Source of the DNA: Crystallibacter sulfonylureivorans_A
GTDB lineage: Bacteria; Actinomycetota; Actinomycetes; Actinomycetales; Micrococcaceae
Length of the DNA: 64,000 nt
Direction: 5' to 3'
Assembly: GCF_047607445.1 (NCBI RefSeq)
Contig: NZ_JBLKRT010000023.1
Span: forward strand, 1-64,000
The translations under genes were made by a program, and so were the position numbers. Of the stretch, positions 15,349 to 23,330 are shown in pieces (within the stretch, counting starts at the first letter, position 1; every line of letters begins with the position of its first letter). The notes under the pieces were generated by a model. It saw nothing but the letters and a program-made list of their open reading frames with translations, was not told the DNA's origin and did not search any database.

Positions 15349-17284
15349 CGACGTTCCTTTCCTCGGGAGTGAACCCTTTGTACCTGACAGCTTTGACCAG
15401 CACGCTCAGGATCAGCAAATCGAAGATGACCCAGGCCACGTTGACCAGCGTGCCCACCGGCTCGTTCAGGCCAGTGGCAAGCCGGACCGCTCCCACCACC
15501 AGGGCAACCAGCAGCAGGGCGATGGCAACCAGCTGGGGGAGAATCAGTCGCCAGCTGTTCCCTTCGGCCTGGCGGGCCTTGGGGGTGACGGCAAAGCCGA
15601 GCGGGCGCCCGAGCCAGACGTTACGGGCCGCCGTCGTGCAGGCCTTGATCCAGGTGGGGAAGAGGGCGAGGCTGTACTGCTGTCCCCGCCAAGTGCTGAC
15701 CCCCTTGCCCACTACCGCGAACAGCAGCTGGTTGACCACCATGAACGGGATGAACCGGATGAAGAAGTCAGTGCTCAGGCTGCTGACCGGCAGGATGCCC
15801 AAAGTGAGGTAGATGACCGGGGCGGCGAAGTAGACCACGGCGGCAAACCCGCTGAGGTAGCTCCACATGGTGGAAAAGTACATCAGCCGCTGGCCGAGAT
15901 TCAGCCCGCGCTGCGCCAGAGGGTTTTCGCGCAGCATGACCTGGATGGTGCCCTGGGCCCAGCGCAGCCGCTGGGTGAGCATGGTCTTGAGATCCTCGGG
16001 GGCCAAACCGTAGGCGAGGACCTCGTGGTGGTAAACGCTTTCCCAGCCCATCGAATGCAGCCGCATCGAGGTGGCCATGTCCTCGGTCACCGAGATGGTG
16101 GCCAGCGGCATCACCGGTTGGGCCTCGTCCGGGCGTTCCACAGAGACGGCGTCCAGCACCGCCTGCACCGAGCCCAGCGCCCCCAGCGGGGACCAGTCCC
16201 GCTGCGACATCCGTTCCACCGCCCCGTCCAGTTGGTCCGGTTCAGGCGTACCGAGCTCGCTGCCGAGATCCATGGCGGCGATCTCGGCCAGATCTGCTTC
16301 CACGGCAGCGAAGTTCCCGGCGACCAGTGTCCGCACGGCGCCCTCCACCTTGGTTCGGAGTTCGTAGGTGATTTCACTCAGCGAGCCGCCAGCCTTGAGT
16401 TTCTCGCGGGCCGCGTCGGTGGCCGCTTCCACCTCGTCAAGCAGCCCAGCCACCAGCGGGTCGGCCGCTTCAGGGGACCGGCGGGCCTTCCGAATGGCGC
16501 TCCGGGCTCCGGCCAAGGCGCGGTGGACGCCGCGCTCCACTTCCGTCACGTAGCCTGCAAGGCCAAGCTGCATCAGGGCCTCGCGCCTGAGCAGCGCATT
16601 GGAGCCGCAGAAGAACGCAGCGTTCCACCCGTCCTTGCCCTGCTGGATGGGCCCATAGAAGAGCGGAGCCTGGCTGCCCAACGGATCGTCGGCCGGGACA
16701 TTGCTGAAGTACTGCGGGGTCTGGACCAGTGCGACCCGGCGCTGGTTGAAGTACCCCAGCGTTTTGTCGAGGATGTCGGGCTGCGGGATCTGGTCGGCAT
16801 CCAGGATCAGGAGGAATTCCCCCTGGGTCACCATCAGCGCGTTATTGAGGTTGCCGGCCTTGGCGTGCCGCGGCTTGTCCGCCCAATCGCCGCTGCGGGT
16901 CAGGTAGCCCAGCCCGTGGCGCGCGGCAAGGTCGGCCAGTTCCGGTCTGGCGCCGTCGTCCAAAATCCAGGTGCTGTGGGGATAGCGGATGTCCTTCGCC
17001 GCCAGCGCAGTGGTCATGACCAGGTCCAGCGGTTCGTCGTAGGTGGTGATGAACACGTCCACGGTGGCGTCCGCTGGCGGCGGCGGTGCTTTGCGTTCGC
17101 GGATCCGCCACATGGCCAGGCCGAAGAGACCGACGTCGATCAAGCTGTAGGTTTCGGCCAGTACCAGGGGGACGGCAATCCACCAGGCGGACCAGTTGAG
17201 CGAGTCCAGCCAGCGCCAGGCCAGGTAGTTGACGCCCAGGATAATCGTCAGGACGATGAGCAGCCGTGTGGCGAAAGGTTTCAC
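15332..17284 (-). CDS. Membrane-bound family 2 glycosyltransferase (cellulose/hyaluronan synthase-like) with a large insertion
   Basis: A 650-residue processive-type GT2. It has two N-terminal membrane segments (~7-25, 33-58), the catalytic motifs 'ILDDGARPEL' (~107-116), 'HAKAGNLNNAL' (140-150), 'LILDADQIPQPD' (DxD 162-164), 'VTED' (TED 400-402) and 'QRLRW' (438-442), then about five C-terminal membrane segments. It lacks a PilZ domain. Unusually, about 155 residues (~237-392), rich in Ala/Glu/Arg and probably helical, sit between 'SNALLRREAL' and 'ISVTED', which are normally about 15 residues apart. It probably makes a beta-linked exopolysaccharide at the inner membrane. The GTG start overlaps the PP2C stop (GTGA), placing it inside an Rsb-like partner-switch operon. 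Confidence 0.88.
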   Translation of the reverse strand: MKPFATRLLIVLTIILGVNYLAWRWLDSLNWSAWWIAVPLVLAETYSLIDVGLFGLAMWRIRERKAPPPPADATVDVFITTYDEPLDLVMTTALAAKDIRYPHSTWILDDGARPELADLAARHGLGYLTRSGDWADKPRHAKAGNLNNALMVTQGEFLLILDADQIPQPDILDKTLGYFNQRRVALVQTPQYFSNVPADDPLGSQAPLFYGPIQQGKDGWNAAFFCGSNALLRREALMQLGLAGYVTEVERGVHRALAGARSAIRKARRSPEAADPLVAGLLDEVEAATDAAREKLKAGGSLSEITYELRTKVEGAVRTLVAGNFAAVEADLAEIAAMDLGSELGTPEPDQLDGAVERMSQRDWSPLGALGSVQAVLDAVSVERPDEAQPVMPLATISVTEDMATSMRLHSMGWESVYHHEVLAYGLAPEDLKTMLTQRLRWAQGTIQVMLRENPLAQRGLNLGQRLMYFSTMWSYLSGFAAVVYFAAPVIYLTLGILPVSSLSTDFFIRFIPFMVVNQLLFAVVGKGVSTWRGQQYSLALFPTWIKACTTAARNVWLGRPLGFAVTPKARQAEGNSWRLILPQLVAIALLLVALVVGAVRLATGLNEPVGTLVNVAWVIFDLLILSVLVKAVRYKGFTPEERNVDAVHR

Positions 17285-18399
17285 GGGGCACCCTCGGTGT
17301 GGTCAGGCGGGCAGCGGCGCAACATCACCGCGGTGACATCGTCGGCTACGGCGGTGCCGGCCAGCTCCAGCACGGCGTCGCATACCTCCTCCGGAGACTC
17401 GCGCCCGGTGGTGGCGACAGCCGCCACCGCGTCCATCGCCGCATCCACCGAATCGAAGGCATCGAGGAGTCCGTCGCTGAGGACCAGAAGGGAATCGCCG
17501 GGCGCCAGCAGCAGGCTGCCGGCAGTCCACATGCTGCCCGGCACGGCGCCCACGGGCGGGCCGCCCGACGGCAGGCGGCGCAGGCCGCCGTCGTACAGGT
17601 GCAGTCCCAGGCCGTGCCCGGCATCCACGTAGTCCACGGCTCCGCTGCCGGCGTCCAGCCGCGCATGGAAGATGGTGACGAAGGAGGAGGACTGGGCCAG
17701 GTCCCACTCCAGCGCTTGGCTGGCCGCTGCGAAGGCCTGGTTGAGGTCCGCATGCCGGTTGGAGGAACGCAGCACCGCGCGGACTGTGGCGGCAATCAGC
17801 GCCGCACCCATGCCCTTGCCCATCGCATCGGCGACGGTGAGCTGCAGGCCGTTGTCTGTGGCGCACCAATCGAAGAAGTCGCCGCCTACGTTCCGGGTGG
17901 GCCGGCACCGGCCCGCCATGTCGTAGTCCTGAATCCTCAGCGGTTCCCCGGGCAGCAGGCTGCGCTGGACCTCGGCCGCGCGGTCCTGATCGGCGCCGGG
18001 GGCCGCATCGACCGGCTGGGAGCGCGGACGGCGGAACAGCGCGCCGATCCGTGCCTGCAGTTCCCGGGGGCTGAACGGCTTGCTGATGTAATCATCGGCC
18101 CCGGTCTCCAGGCCGCTGAGCCGGTCGACTTCCTCCACCCGCGCGGTGATCATCAGAATGTAGGCGTCCGAGAACGCCCGCACCTGGCGGCAGACTTCGA
18201 TGCCGTCCAGATCGGGCAGGTTCAGGTCCAAGGTAATGAGGTCTGCGCCGCCGGCACGGATCAGTTCCAGCCCGTCCCTGCCGGTTTCCGCCTCCGCCAC
18301 GGTGAAGCCCTGCTCGGAAACAATCTGGACCAGCAGCCTGCGAATGTCGGCGTTGTCCTCGACTATGACGGCACGGCGGTTGTTGGGGACGGCTGGCAT
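17281..18399 (-). CDS. Response regulator fused to PP2C/SpoIIE-type phosphatase (RsbU-like)
   Basis: A 372-residue two-domain protein. The N-terminal receiver domain (~9-125) has 'VEDN', the phosphoacceptor in 'LITLDLNLPDLDG' and the Lys of 'ISKPF'. The C-terminal SpoIIE/PP2C domain (~150-365) has the metal motifs 'VGGDFFDW', 'VADAMGKGMGAAL', 'LSDGLLDAFD' and 'VADDVTAVML'. Phosphorylation of the receiver would control dephosphorylation of the RsbV-like protein two genes downstream. It is first in the operon and divergent from a histidine kinase 84 bp away, its likely partner. No Shine-Dalgarno is visible before ATG 18399 (TTAATAAAAAC precedes it), so a leaderless transcript is possible. Confidence 0.9.
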   Translation of the reverse strand: MPAVPNNRRAVIVEDNADIRRLLVQIVSEQGFTVAEAETGRDGLELIRAGGADLITLDLNLPDLDGIEVCRQVRAFSDAYILMITARVEEVDRLSGLETGADDYISKPFSPRELQARIGALFRRPRSQPVDAAPGADQDRAAEVQRSLLPGEPLRIQDYDMAGRCRPTRNVGGDFFDWCATDNGLQLTVADAMGKGMGAALIAATVRAVLRSSNRHADLNQAFAAASQALEWDLAQSSSFVTIFHARLDAGSGAVDYVDAGHGLGLHLYDGGLRRLPSGGPPVGAVPGSMWTAGSLLLAPGDSLLVLSDGLLDAFDSVDAAMDAVAAVATTGRESPEEVCDAVLELAGTAVADDVTAVMLRRCPPDHTEGAP

Positions 18400-18483
18400 G
18401 TTTTTATTAAGGCGGTTATCTTCCCGTTTGTCACATCCGTCACTGCAGAAACCGCCCGTGACGACGATATTGGAGTCGCCGCC

Positions 18484-20214
18484 GTGGATAAAGTCCTCGA
18501 TCTACTGATCTTGAACCGGGTTAAGTTCCATACGCTCTCCCTGCGCGGGCGGGTTGTGATGAGCCAACTGCCGCTGTCGATCACCATGCTGTTCCTGCTG
18601 GCGGGAACATGGATTTTCTATCCGCCGCTCCTGTCGGATCCGCAGTTCCGCCTCAGTATGCTGCTCAACGCGGCGCTGCTGGCGGCCTGTTTCCTGGTGC
18701 CCTGGGACAAGCTGCCGTACCCGTCATTCCTGCTCATCCCGCTGTTGGACTTTGTTCCGATCGCCCTGCTGCGCGAAGGTACCGGGTCAGTCCTGACCGG
18801 AGTGGGGCTGCTGGCCGCCTTCCCGGTGATCTGGCTGGCGGCCTCGGGACAACTGCCCAAGCTGTCCGTGATCGCCGGCGCGCTGGCGTCGCTGGCGATG
18901 GTCTGGATCCCGGTGTTCCTCGGGGACGCCGCCGTCACGTTCAAGGCGTTGACCCACCCGCTGCTGGTCCCGTTCATGATGCTGGCCATCGGCATCACCG
19001 TACGGGTGATGACGGCGAGCATGATGGAACAGCAGCGAGTGGTTGAAGCCAAGGACGCGGAGCTGCGCAGCCTGCTGGAAGCCAGCGGCAGGCGCGAACG
19101 ACTCCTGTCGGCCGTCCTCAGCGCGGTGGATGTGGGCGTCCTCGCCGTCGACGAAGCCGGCAACACGATCCTGCGGAACCGCCGGCAGGAAGAACTGCGC
19201 CGTCTGGCGCTTCCGCCGGGGGAGGAGGACGCGCCTGAGTCCCGGCTGGAACTCTATGCCGACGGCGGCAGTACCGTGATCCCGGCCCAGGACAGGCCCA
19301 TTCGCCGTGCTGTCCGGGGCGAGTCGTTTTCCGAGCACCTGATTTGGATGGGCCGGAAACCGCAGCAACGGGTCCTCTCCGCCTCAGCCCAGGCCATGCT
19401 TGACGACAGCGGCCGACGGGAAGGCACGGTGCTGGCCTTCAACGACGTCACCGAGCTGGTGGCCGCGGTGGATGCGAAAAACGAGTTCCTCTCCAGTGTG
19501 TCCCACGAACTGCGCACCCCGCTGACCTCCATCCAGGGATACGCCGAGTTGCTGTCCATGGCTCCGGACTTGTCGCCGAACATGGTTTCAGGGCTGGACA
19601 CCATCACCAGGAATTCGGACCAGCTGCTCAAACTGGTCAATGATCTGCTCGGCACTGCGGCAGGCTTCTCGGAGCTGCAGCCGGTCCAGGCGGATCTGGC
19701 GGAAATCGCCGCGCAGGCCGTGGCCGCGGCCGAACCGAAGGCCGCCGCCGGCGGGGTCACGCTCAGCACGCATTCGCTAGGGGACCTGGAAGTGGTCTGC
19801 GACCCGGCCCGCGTCCGGCAGGTGTTGGACAATCTGGTGTCCAATGCCATCAAGTACTCCCCGCAAGGCGGGGACGTCACGGTCAGCTGCACCGAGGGCG
19901 ACGGCATGGTGGAATGCCGGGTGGCGGACACGGGAATGGGCATGGGCGCCGAAGAGCGCAGCAACGTGTTCACCCGGTTTTTCCGCAGCCCGGAGGCCCG
20001 CCGCGGATCCATTCCCGGGCTGGGCCTCGGGCTGGCGCTCTCCAAGGACATCGTGGAACGCCACGGCGGGACCATCAGCTGCATCAGCGAGCCCGGTGCC
20101 GGGAGCGTCTTCACCTTCACCCTGCCCGCCGACGGCCCGCCGAGCACGGATATCGCGGACCACGGCAGCTCCAGCGGCCGGAGGCTCTCGGCCGGCGCGC
20201 AGCCGGGAGCCTAA
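18484..20214 (+). CDS. Membrane sensor histidine kinase with PAS-like domain
   Basis: A 576-residue kinase. Six closely spaced hydrophobic segments (~25-175) leave no periplasmic domain, so it probably senses the membrane or an intracellular signal. A PAS-like region follows (~205-325), then the HisKA box 'SSVSHELRTPLTSIQGYAEL' (phospho-acceptor His341) and an HATPase_c domain with 'DNLVSNAIKYSPQ', 'VADTGMGMG' and 'GLGLGLALSKDIVERHGG'. I place the start at GTG 18484, which has TTGGAG 8 nt upstream; the frame is open far upstream but runs through the divergent gene. It lies back-to-back with the response regulator-phosphatase gene, its likely phosphotransfer partner. Confidence 0.85.
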   Translation: MDKVLDLLILNRVKFHTLSLRGRVVMSQLPLSITMLFLLAGTWIFYPPLLSDPQFRLSMLLNAALLAACFLVPWDKLPYPSFLLIPLLDFVPIALLREGTGSVLTGVGLLAAFPVIWLAASGQLPKLSVIAGALASLAMVWIPVFLGDAAVTFKALTHPLLVPFMMLAIGITVRVMTASMMEQQRVVEAKDAELRSLLEASGRRERLLSAVLSAVDVGVLAVDEAGNTILRNRRQEELRRLALPPGEEDAPESRLELYADGGSTVIPAQDRPIRRAVRGESFSEHLIWMGRKPQQRVLSASAQAMLDDSGRREGTVLAFNDVTELVAAVDAKNEFLSSVSHELRTPLTSIQGYAELLSMAPDLSPNMVSGLDTITRNSDQLLKLVNDLLGTAAGFSELQPVQADLAEIAAQAVAAAEPKAAAGGVTLSTHSLGDLEVVCDPARVRQVLDNLVSNAIKYSPQGGDVTVSCTEGDGMVECRVADTGMGMGAEERSNVFTRFFRSPEARRGSIPGLGLGLALSKDIVERHGGTISCISEPGAGSVFTFTLPADGPPSTDIADHGSSSGRRLSAGAQPGA

Positions 20215-20339
20215 GGTACGCGGAAGTATCGGGGCGCGTTGTTATCCCGCGGTGTCGGCCCGCGCTGGTTGCGACAGCGTCGGACCGCACGGTGGGCCCC
20301 GCTGCTGAGCCCGCGCGTTGAGAGTTCCAGATGCCGGGT

Positions 20340-20921
20340 TCAGATCTGCCGGACCACCCGGGCCGGACTGCCCACCGCGACCACATTGGCTGGAATATCG
20401 CCGGTGACCACCGAGCCGGCGCCGATCACGCTGTTCTCGCCGATCGTCACGCCCGGGCAGACAATCACACCCCCGCCAAGCCATACGTTGTCGCCGAGGG
20501 TGATCGGCTGGGCCGCTTCCAGCTTGTCCCTGCGCGGCTGGGCTTCGATCGGATGCGTCGGCGTCAGGAGCTGGACGCCGGGTCCAATCTGGCAGTCGGC
20601 GCCGATGGTGATAGCGGCAACATCCAGGGCGGTGAAGTTGTAGTTGATGAAGGTGCGGGGACCAATGAAGATGTGTTCCCCGTAATCAACGAACAGGGGA
20701 GGCTTCACGTAGGCGTCCTCGCCGAGGCCGCCCAGCAGTTCGGCCAGGATCGACCTCGCATTGTCCGCGTCGGCGACCACCGCACGGTGGTACTCGTCGG
20801 CCAGCCGCAGGGCACGCTTGGCCCGGCGTTCGCTCTCCGGGTCGTCGGCAATGTACAGGTCGCCGGCCAGCATCCGTTCGCGGTTGGTCCGGGTGTCCCC
20901 GGCAAAGTAGTCAGTGTCCAT
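20340..20921 (-). CDS. maa: Maltose/galactoside O-acetyltransferase-like hexapeptide-repeat protein
   Basis: A 193-residue left-handed beta-helix acyltransferase. The N-terminal maltose acetyltransferase segment is 'AGDLYIADDPESERRAKRALRLADEYHR'. The hexapeptide core contains 'INYNFTALDVAAITIGADCQIGPGVQLLTPTHPI' in substance (catalytic His in 'TPTHP'), then 'VWLGGGVIVCPGVTIGENSVIGAGSVVTGDIP' in substance and the terminal 'VGSPARVVRQI'. It acetylates sugars with acetyl-CoA in the cytosol. I choose ATG 20921 (MDTDYFAGD). The in-frame GTG at 20984 lies inside the terminator hairpin of the upstream gene and is rejected. An AAGGA element is present but only about 1 nt from the ATG, so initiation is atypical. 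Confidence 0.85.
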   Translation of the reverse strand: MDTDYFAGDTRTNRERMLAGDLYIADDPESERRAKRALRLADEYHRAVVADADNARSILAELLGGLGEDAYVKPPLFVDYGEHIFIGPRTFINYNFTALDVAAITIGADCQIGPGVQLLTPTHPIEAQPRRDKLEAAQPITLGDNVWLGGGVIVCPGVTIGENSVIGAGSVVTGDIPANVVAVGSPARVVRQI

Positions 20922-20966
20922 ATCCTTGACCGTATCGCCGCCGACGGGCCTCGAAAAGGCAGGAAC

Positions 20967-21011
20967 AACGACGGCGGAGCTCACCTGCGAAAGGTGGGCT
21001 CCGCCGTCGTT
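20967..21011 (-). terminator. Hairpin terminator after the GcvT-like gene
   Basis: Arms AACGACGGCGGAGCTCACC (20967-20985) and GGTGGGCTCCGCCGTCGTT (20993-21011) pair over 19 bp with one mismatch and a 7-nt loop. It lies 27 bp after the stop of the GcvT-like gene on the minus strand. The stem carries the recurring ACGACGGCGG. Confidence 0.8.
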
Positions 21012-21037
21012 GGTGGTTGGCCGGGCAAGGGTCCGGT

Positions 21038-22258
21038 TCAGTCCTTGGGTGTCTCCTTGCTGGGATCGAAGAAGGGCTTTTGCACCACTGTTCCTTCGCG
21101 GACTCCCTCTGGTGTGTGGATGGACAGCGCGGTGCCCTCTTCGCTGAGGTCGAACGGCACCATGGCCAGGCCGATGTTGCGTTCCAGCCGCGGGGAATTG
21201 CAGGCGCTGGTGACTTTGCCGATCTGCGCGCCGCCGCCGACCGAGACCGGGAAGGGCTCGATCATGGAGCCGTCGTTGTAGCTGCCCAGCGGTTCGCCGT
21301 CGATATCCACCCCGACCAGCAGCCGATCGATGCCCTTCTCGCGGATGCGGCTTAATGCTTCCTTGCCAACGAAGTCAGCCTCCTGATCCAGGTCCACCAT
21401 CCAGTTGTAGTCGTAGCCGACTTCCAGCGGGTTGGTGTCGAGCGTGATGTCGCAACCGTAAGCGAGCATGCCGGCCTCGATGCGGCGGATGTGGCAGGGG
21501 CCGATCACACGCAGGTCGTGCGGTTGACCGGCTTCCCAGACGGTGTCCCAGAGGCGGCCGGCGTTCTGGGTGGCGTTGTAGAGGTAGATCTCGTAGCCGA
21601 TTTCACCGGTGTACCCGGTCCGGCTGACCACCACGTCCAGGCCGTTCAGCGTGTGGTGCTGCATGTAGTAGTAGGGCATGTCCAGGATCTGCGGGCCGAA
21701 CAGATCGGACATCAGCCCCTTGGCTTTGGGGCCCTGGACCTGGACCGGGGCCACGTCCACTTCTTCCACCGTGACGTCCCAGCCGCCGGCGTGGGCCAGG
21801 CCCATGGCCCACAGGTGCACGTCGCTGTCCGCCAGTGACAACCAGAACTTGTTCTCCTCCACGCGCAGCAGGATCGGGTCGTTGATGATGCCGCCGTCGG
21901 CAGCGGTGATGAAGGCGTATTTGCACTGGCCCACCGCGCATTTGGTCAGGTCGCGCGGGGTCAACATATTGGTGAAATCGAAGGCCTGCGGGCCGCTGAT
22001 CTGCAGCTGCCGCTCTACTCCGACGTCCCACAGGGTGACGTCGTTCAGCAAGGACCAGTATTCGCTGACCGGATCGCCATAGTGGCGCGGATGGTAGGTG
22101 TGGTTGTAGACGCTATAGGCCGCGACGCCGTGCTCCCGCGACTTCCAGAAATACGGGGACTTGCGCAGCCGGGTGTAGAGCGTGACGGCCGGATGGGGGT
22201 TGACGCGTGAATCGGTGCCGTTGAACGGGGCGGAGCCCGAATCGAGAATCTCCGACAT
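21038..22258 (-). CDS. GcvT-family aminomethyltransferase / tetrahydrofolate-dependent demethylase (DmdA-like)
   Basis: A 406-residue member of the GcvT/DmdA/YgfZ family. The N-terminal folate-binding domain contains 'VYNHTYHPRHYGDPVSEYWSL', 'VTLWDVGVERQLQISGPQAF', 'NMLTPRDLTKCAVGQCKYAF' and 'VSRTGYTGEIGYEIYL'. The C-terminal beta-barrel begins near 'RLLVGVDIDGEPLG'. The text resembles DMSP demethylase and related methyl-transferring enzymes more than glycine cleavage T protein, and no gcvH or gcvP is nearby. It probably moves a methyl or methylene group from an amine, sulfonium or ether donor to tetrahydrofolate. ATG 22258 has GAAGGAGGAAG 6 nt upstream. A promoter-like TTGACT/CACGAT pair lies upstream. 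Confidence 0.75.
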   Translation of the reverse strand: MSEILDSGSAPFNGTDSRVNPHPAVTLYTRLRKSPYFWKSREHGVAAYSVYNHTYHPRHYGDPVSEYWSLLNDVTLWDVGVERQLQISGPQAFDFTNMLTPRDLTKCAVGQCKYAFITAADGGIINDPILLRVEENKFWLSLADSDVHLWAMGLAHAGGWDVTVEEVDVAPVQVQGPKAKGLMSDLFGPQILDMPYYYMQHHTLNGLDVVVSRTGYTGEIGYEIYLYNATQNAGRLWDTVWEAGQPHDLRVIGPCHIRRIEAGMLAYGCDITLDTNPLEVGYDYNWMVDLDQEADFVGKEALSRIREKGIDRLLVGVDIDGEPLGSYNDGSMIEPFPVSVGGGAQIGKVTSACNSPRLERNIGLAMVPFDLSEEGTALSIHTPEGVREGTVVQKPFFDPSKETPKD

Positions 22259-22340
22259 GGGTGCTTCCTCCTTCGAGGTTCTGGCGCCAGCCGGACCTGA
22301 AGAAGTTGCGCATGATGCGCAGCTCTGCGCCATGTGAGAC

Positions 22341-22370
22341 ATCGTGACAGCTGCTCAACGGACCAGTCAA
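22341..22370 (-). promoter_or_regulatory. Candidate sigma-70-type promoter of the GcvT-like gene; rest of the 22259-22688 gap
   Basis: On the minus strand TTGACT (22365-22370) and CACGAT (22341-22346) are 18 nt apart, 83 nt upstream of ATG 22258. The adjacent GGGTTCATACATACCC (22371-22386) is partly palindromic. The remaining 300 bp up to carD at 22689 hold no gene that I can support; a GAGATAATGG sequence near 22485 may belong to the carD promoter. Confidence 0.45.
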
Positions 22371-22688
22371 GGGTTCATACATACCCTTTGTGGAGCACTA
22401 CTTCTGGGGCTCCAGATGACGCCGGTGATGCGTGCTCGCTGCGCCTTGTGGCCCGGCATTCCAAGGAACATAGACCTTCTGCGTGAGATAATGGAAGCAG
22501 CCAAGCTTGCGGGTTCCGGGCGTATCCATCCATGTGGAGACGACACGGTCCGCGTGCCCACGCAACCGATTTCCCGGGCATTTGCACCAGGGTTTCGTTG
22601 GTGGGACGACCGTCTGGCGTGAGGCCCTTCGGGCACTCCGTCCACTGATGTCGAGTGTGGCGCTCGTGCTGAATCAGAGGACTCTCGA

Positions 22689-23210
22689 ATGCAATTTGCT
22701 GAAGGTCAATCCCTTGTCCATCCCCACCACGGTCCGGCTGTTGTCCGCGGCATCAGGACCCGGCTTTCACGGCAGCACGCCGAATGCCGCTACGTCATGC
22801 TCGAAATCAAGGACTCGAACCTCACCGTCGGCGTCCCGGTCGAGAACGCGGAAGAAATAGGTCTGCGGACTGTCTTTGACGAGGTGCAGATGCAAGCTTT
22901 GTTCGAAGTGCTCCGTGCACCCTCCCGCGAGGAGGACCCGCAGTGGTCCCGGCGATTCAAGGACAATCAGGAACGCCTGCGCACCGGCGACATCTTCGTC
23001 ATCGCCGGCCTGGTCCGTGACCTGTCCCGGCGCCTGCAGAGCAAGGGCAGCATGTCCCACGCCGAGAAGGATATGCTGCAATACGCCAAGAAGCCGCTGG
23101 CGACGGAGATTGCCCTCTCCAAAGGCATCGGTCTGCAGGAGGCCGAAGAGATCCTGGACGCGGAGGTGGCCTTGCCGGTACCTGCGGCGGAGCAGCTGGT
23201 CAGAGCCTAG
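22689..23210 (+). CDS. carD: CarD family transcriptional regulator
   Basis: A 173-residue protein matching CarD. The N-terminal RNA polymerase-interacting Tudor-like domain (~1-60) is 'FAEGQSLVHPHHGPAVVRGI..R', with conserved 'VENAEEIGLR' after it. The C-terminal helical DNA-binding domain (~70-165) contains 'PSREEDPQWSRRFKDNQERLRTGD' in substance and 'LSHAEKDMLQYAKKPLATEIAL'-like helices. CarD stabilises open complexes, notably at rRNA promoters, in actinobacteria. ATG 22689 has CAGAGGA 8 nt upstream. The gene stands alone and is followed by a terminator. Length and motifs look intact. Confidence 0.9.
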   Translation: MQFAEGQSLVHPHHGPAVVRGIRTRLSRQHAECRYVMLEIKDSNLTVGVPVENAEEIGLRTVFDEVQMQALFEVLRAPSREEDPQWSRRFKDNQERLRTGDIFVIAGLVRDLSRRLQSKGSMSHAEKDMLQYAKKPLATEIALSKGIGLQEAEEILDAEVALPVPAAEQLVRA

Positions 23211-23218
23211 AAAACGTA

Positions 23219-23274
23219 CGACGGCGGGCCGCACCTGACCCTTTTCCCTCACCTCCGGGTGCGGCCCACCATCG
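23219..23274 (+). terminator. Terminator of carD
   Basis: Arms CGACGGCGGGCCGCACC (23219-23235) and GGTGCGGCCCACCATCG (23258-23274) pair with two mismatches across a 22-nt pyrimidine-rich loop. It starts 9 bp after the carD stop and carries the recurring CGACGGCGG stem. Confidence 0.7.
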
Positions 23275-23330
23275 TCAGAACGGCGCCGGCTGCGAAGATT
23301 CTTCTCTCTTCCCGGCCGGCACTTTCAGCC

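Noticed and set aside
15326..17632. 768-codon open frame on the plus strand opposite the GT2 synthase
   Set aside because: It covers the whole minus-strand glycosyltransferase, whose catalytic motifs are clear; the plus-strand frame has none.
20982..20984. GTG start extending the sugar acetyltransferase by 21 residues
   Set aside because: The codon is inside the terminator hairpin of the upstream gene, and family similarity begins at MDTDYFAGD (20921).
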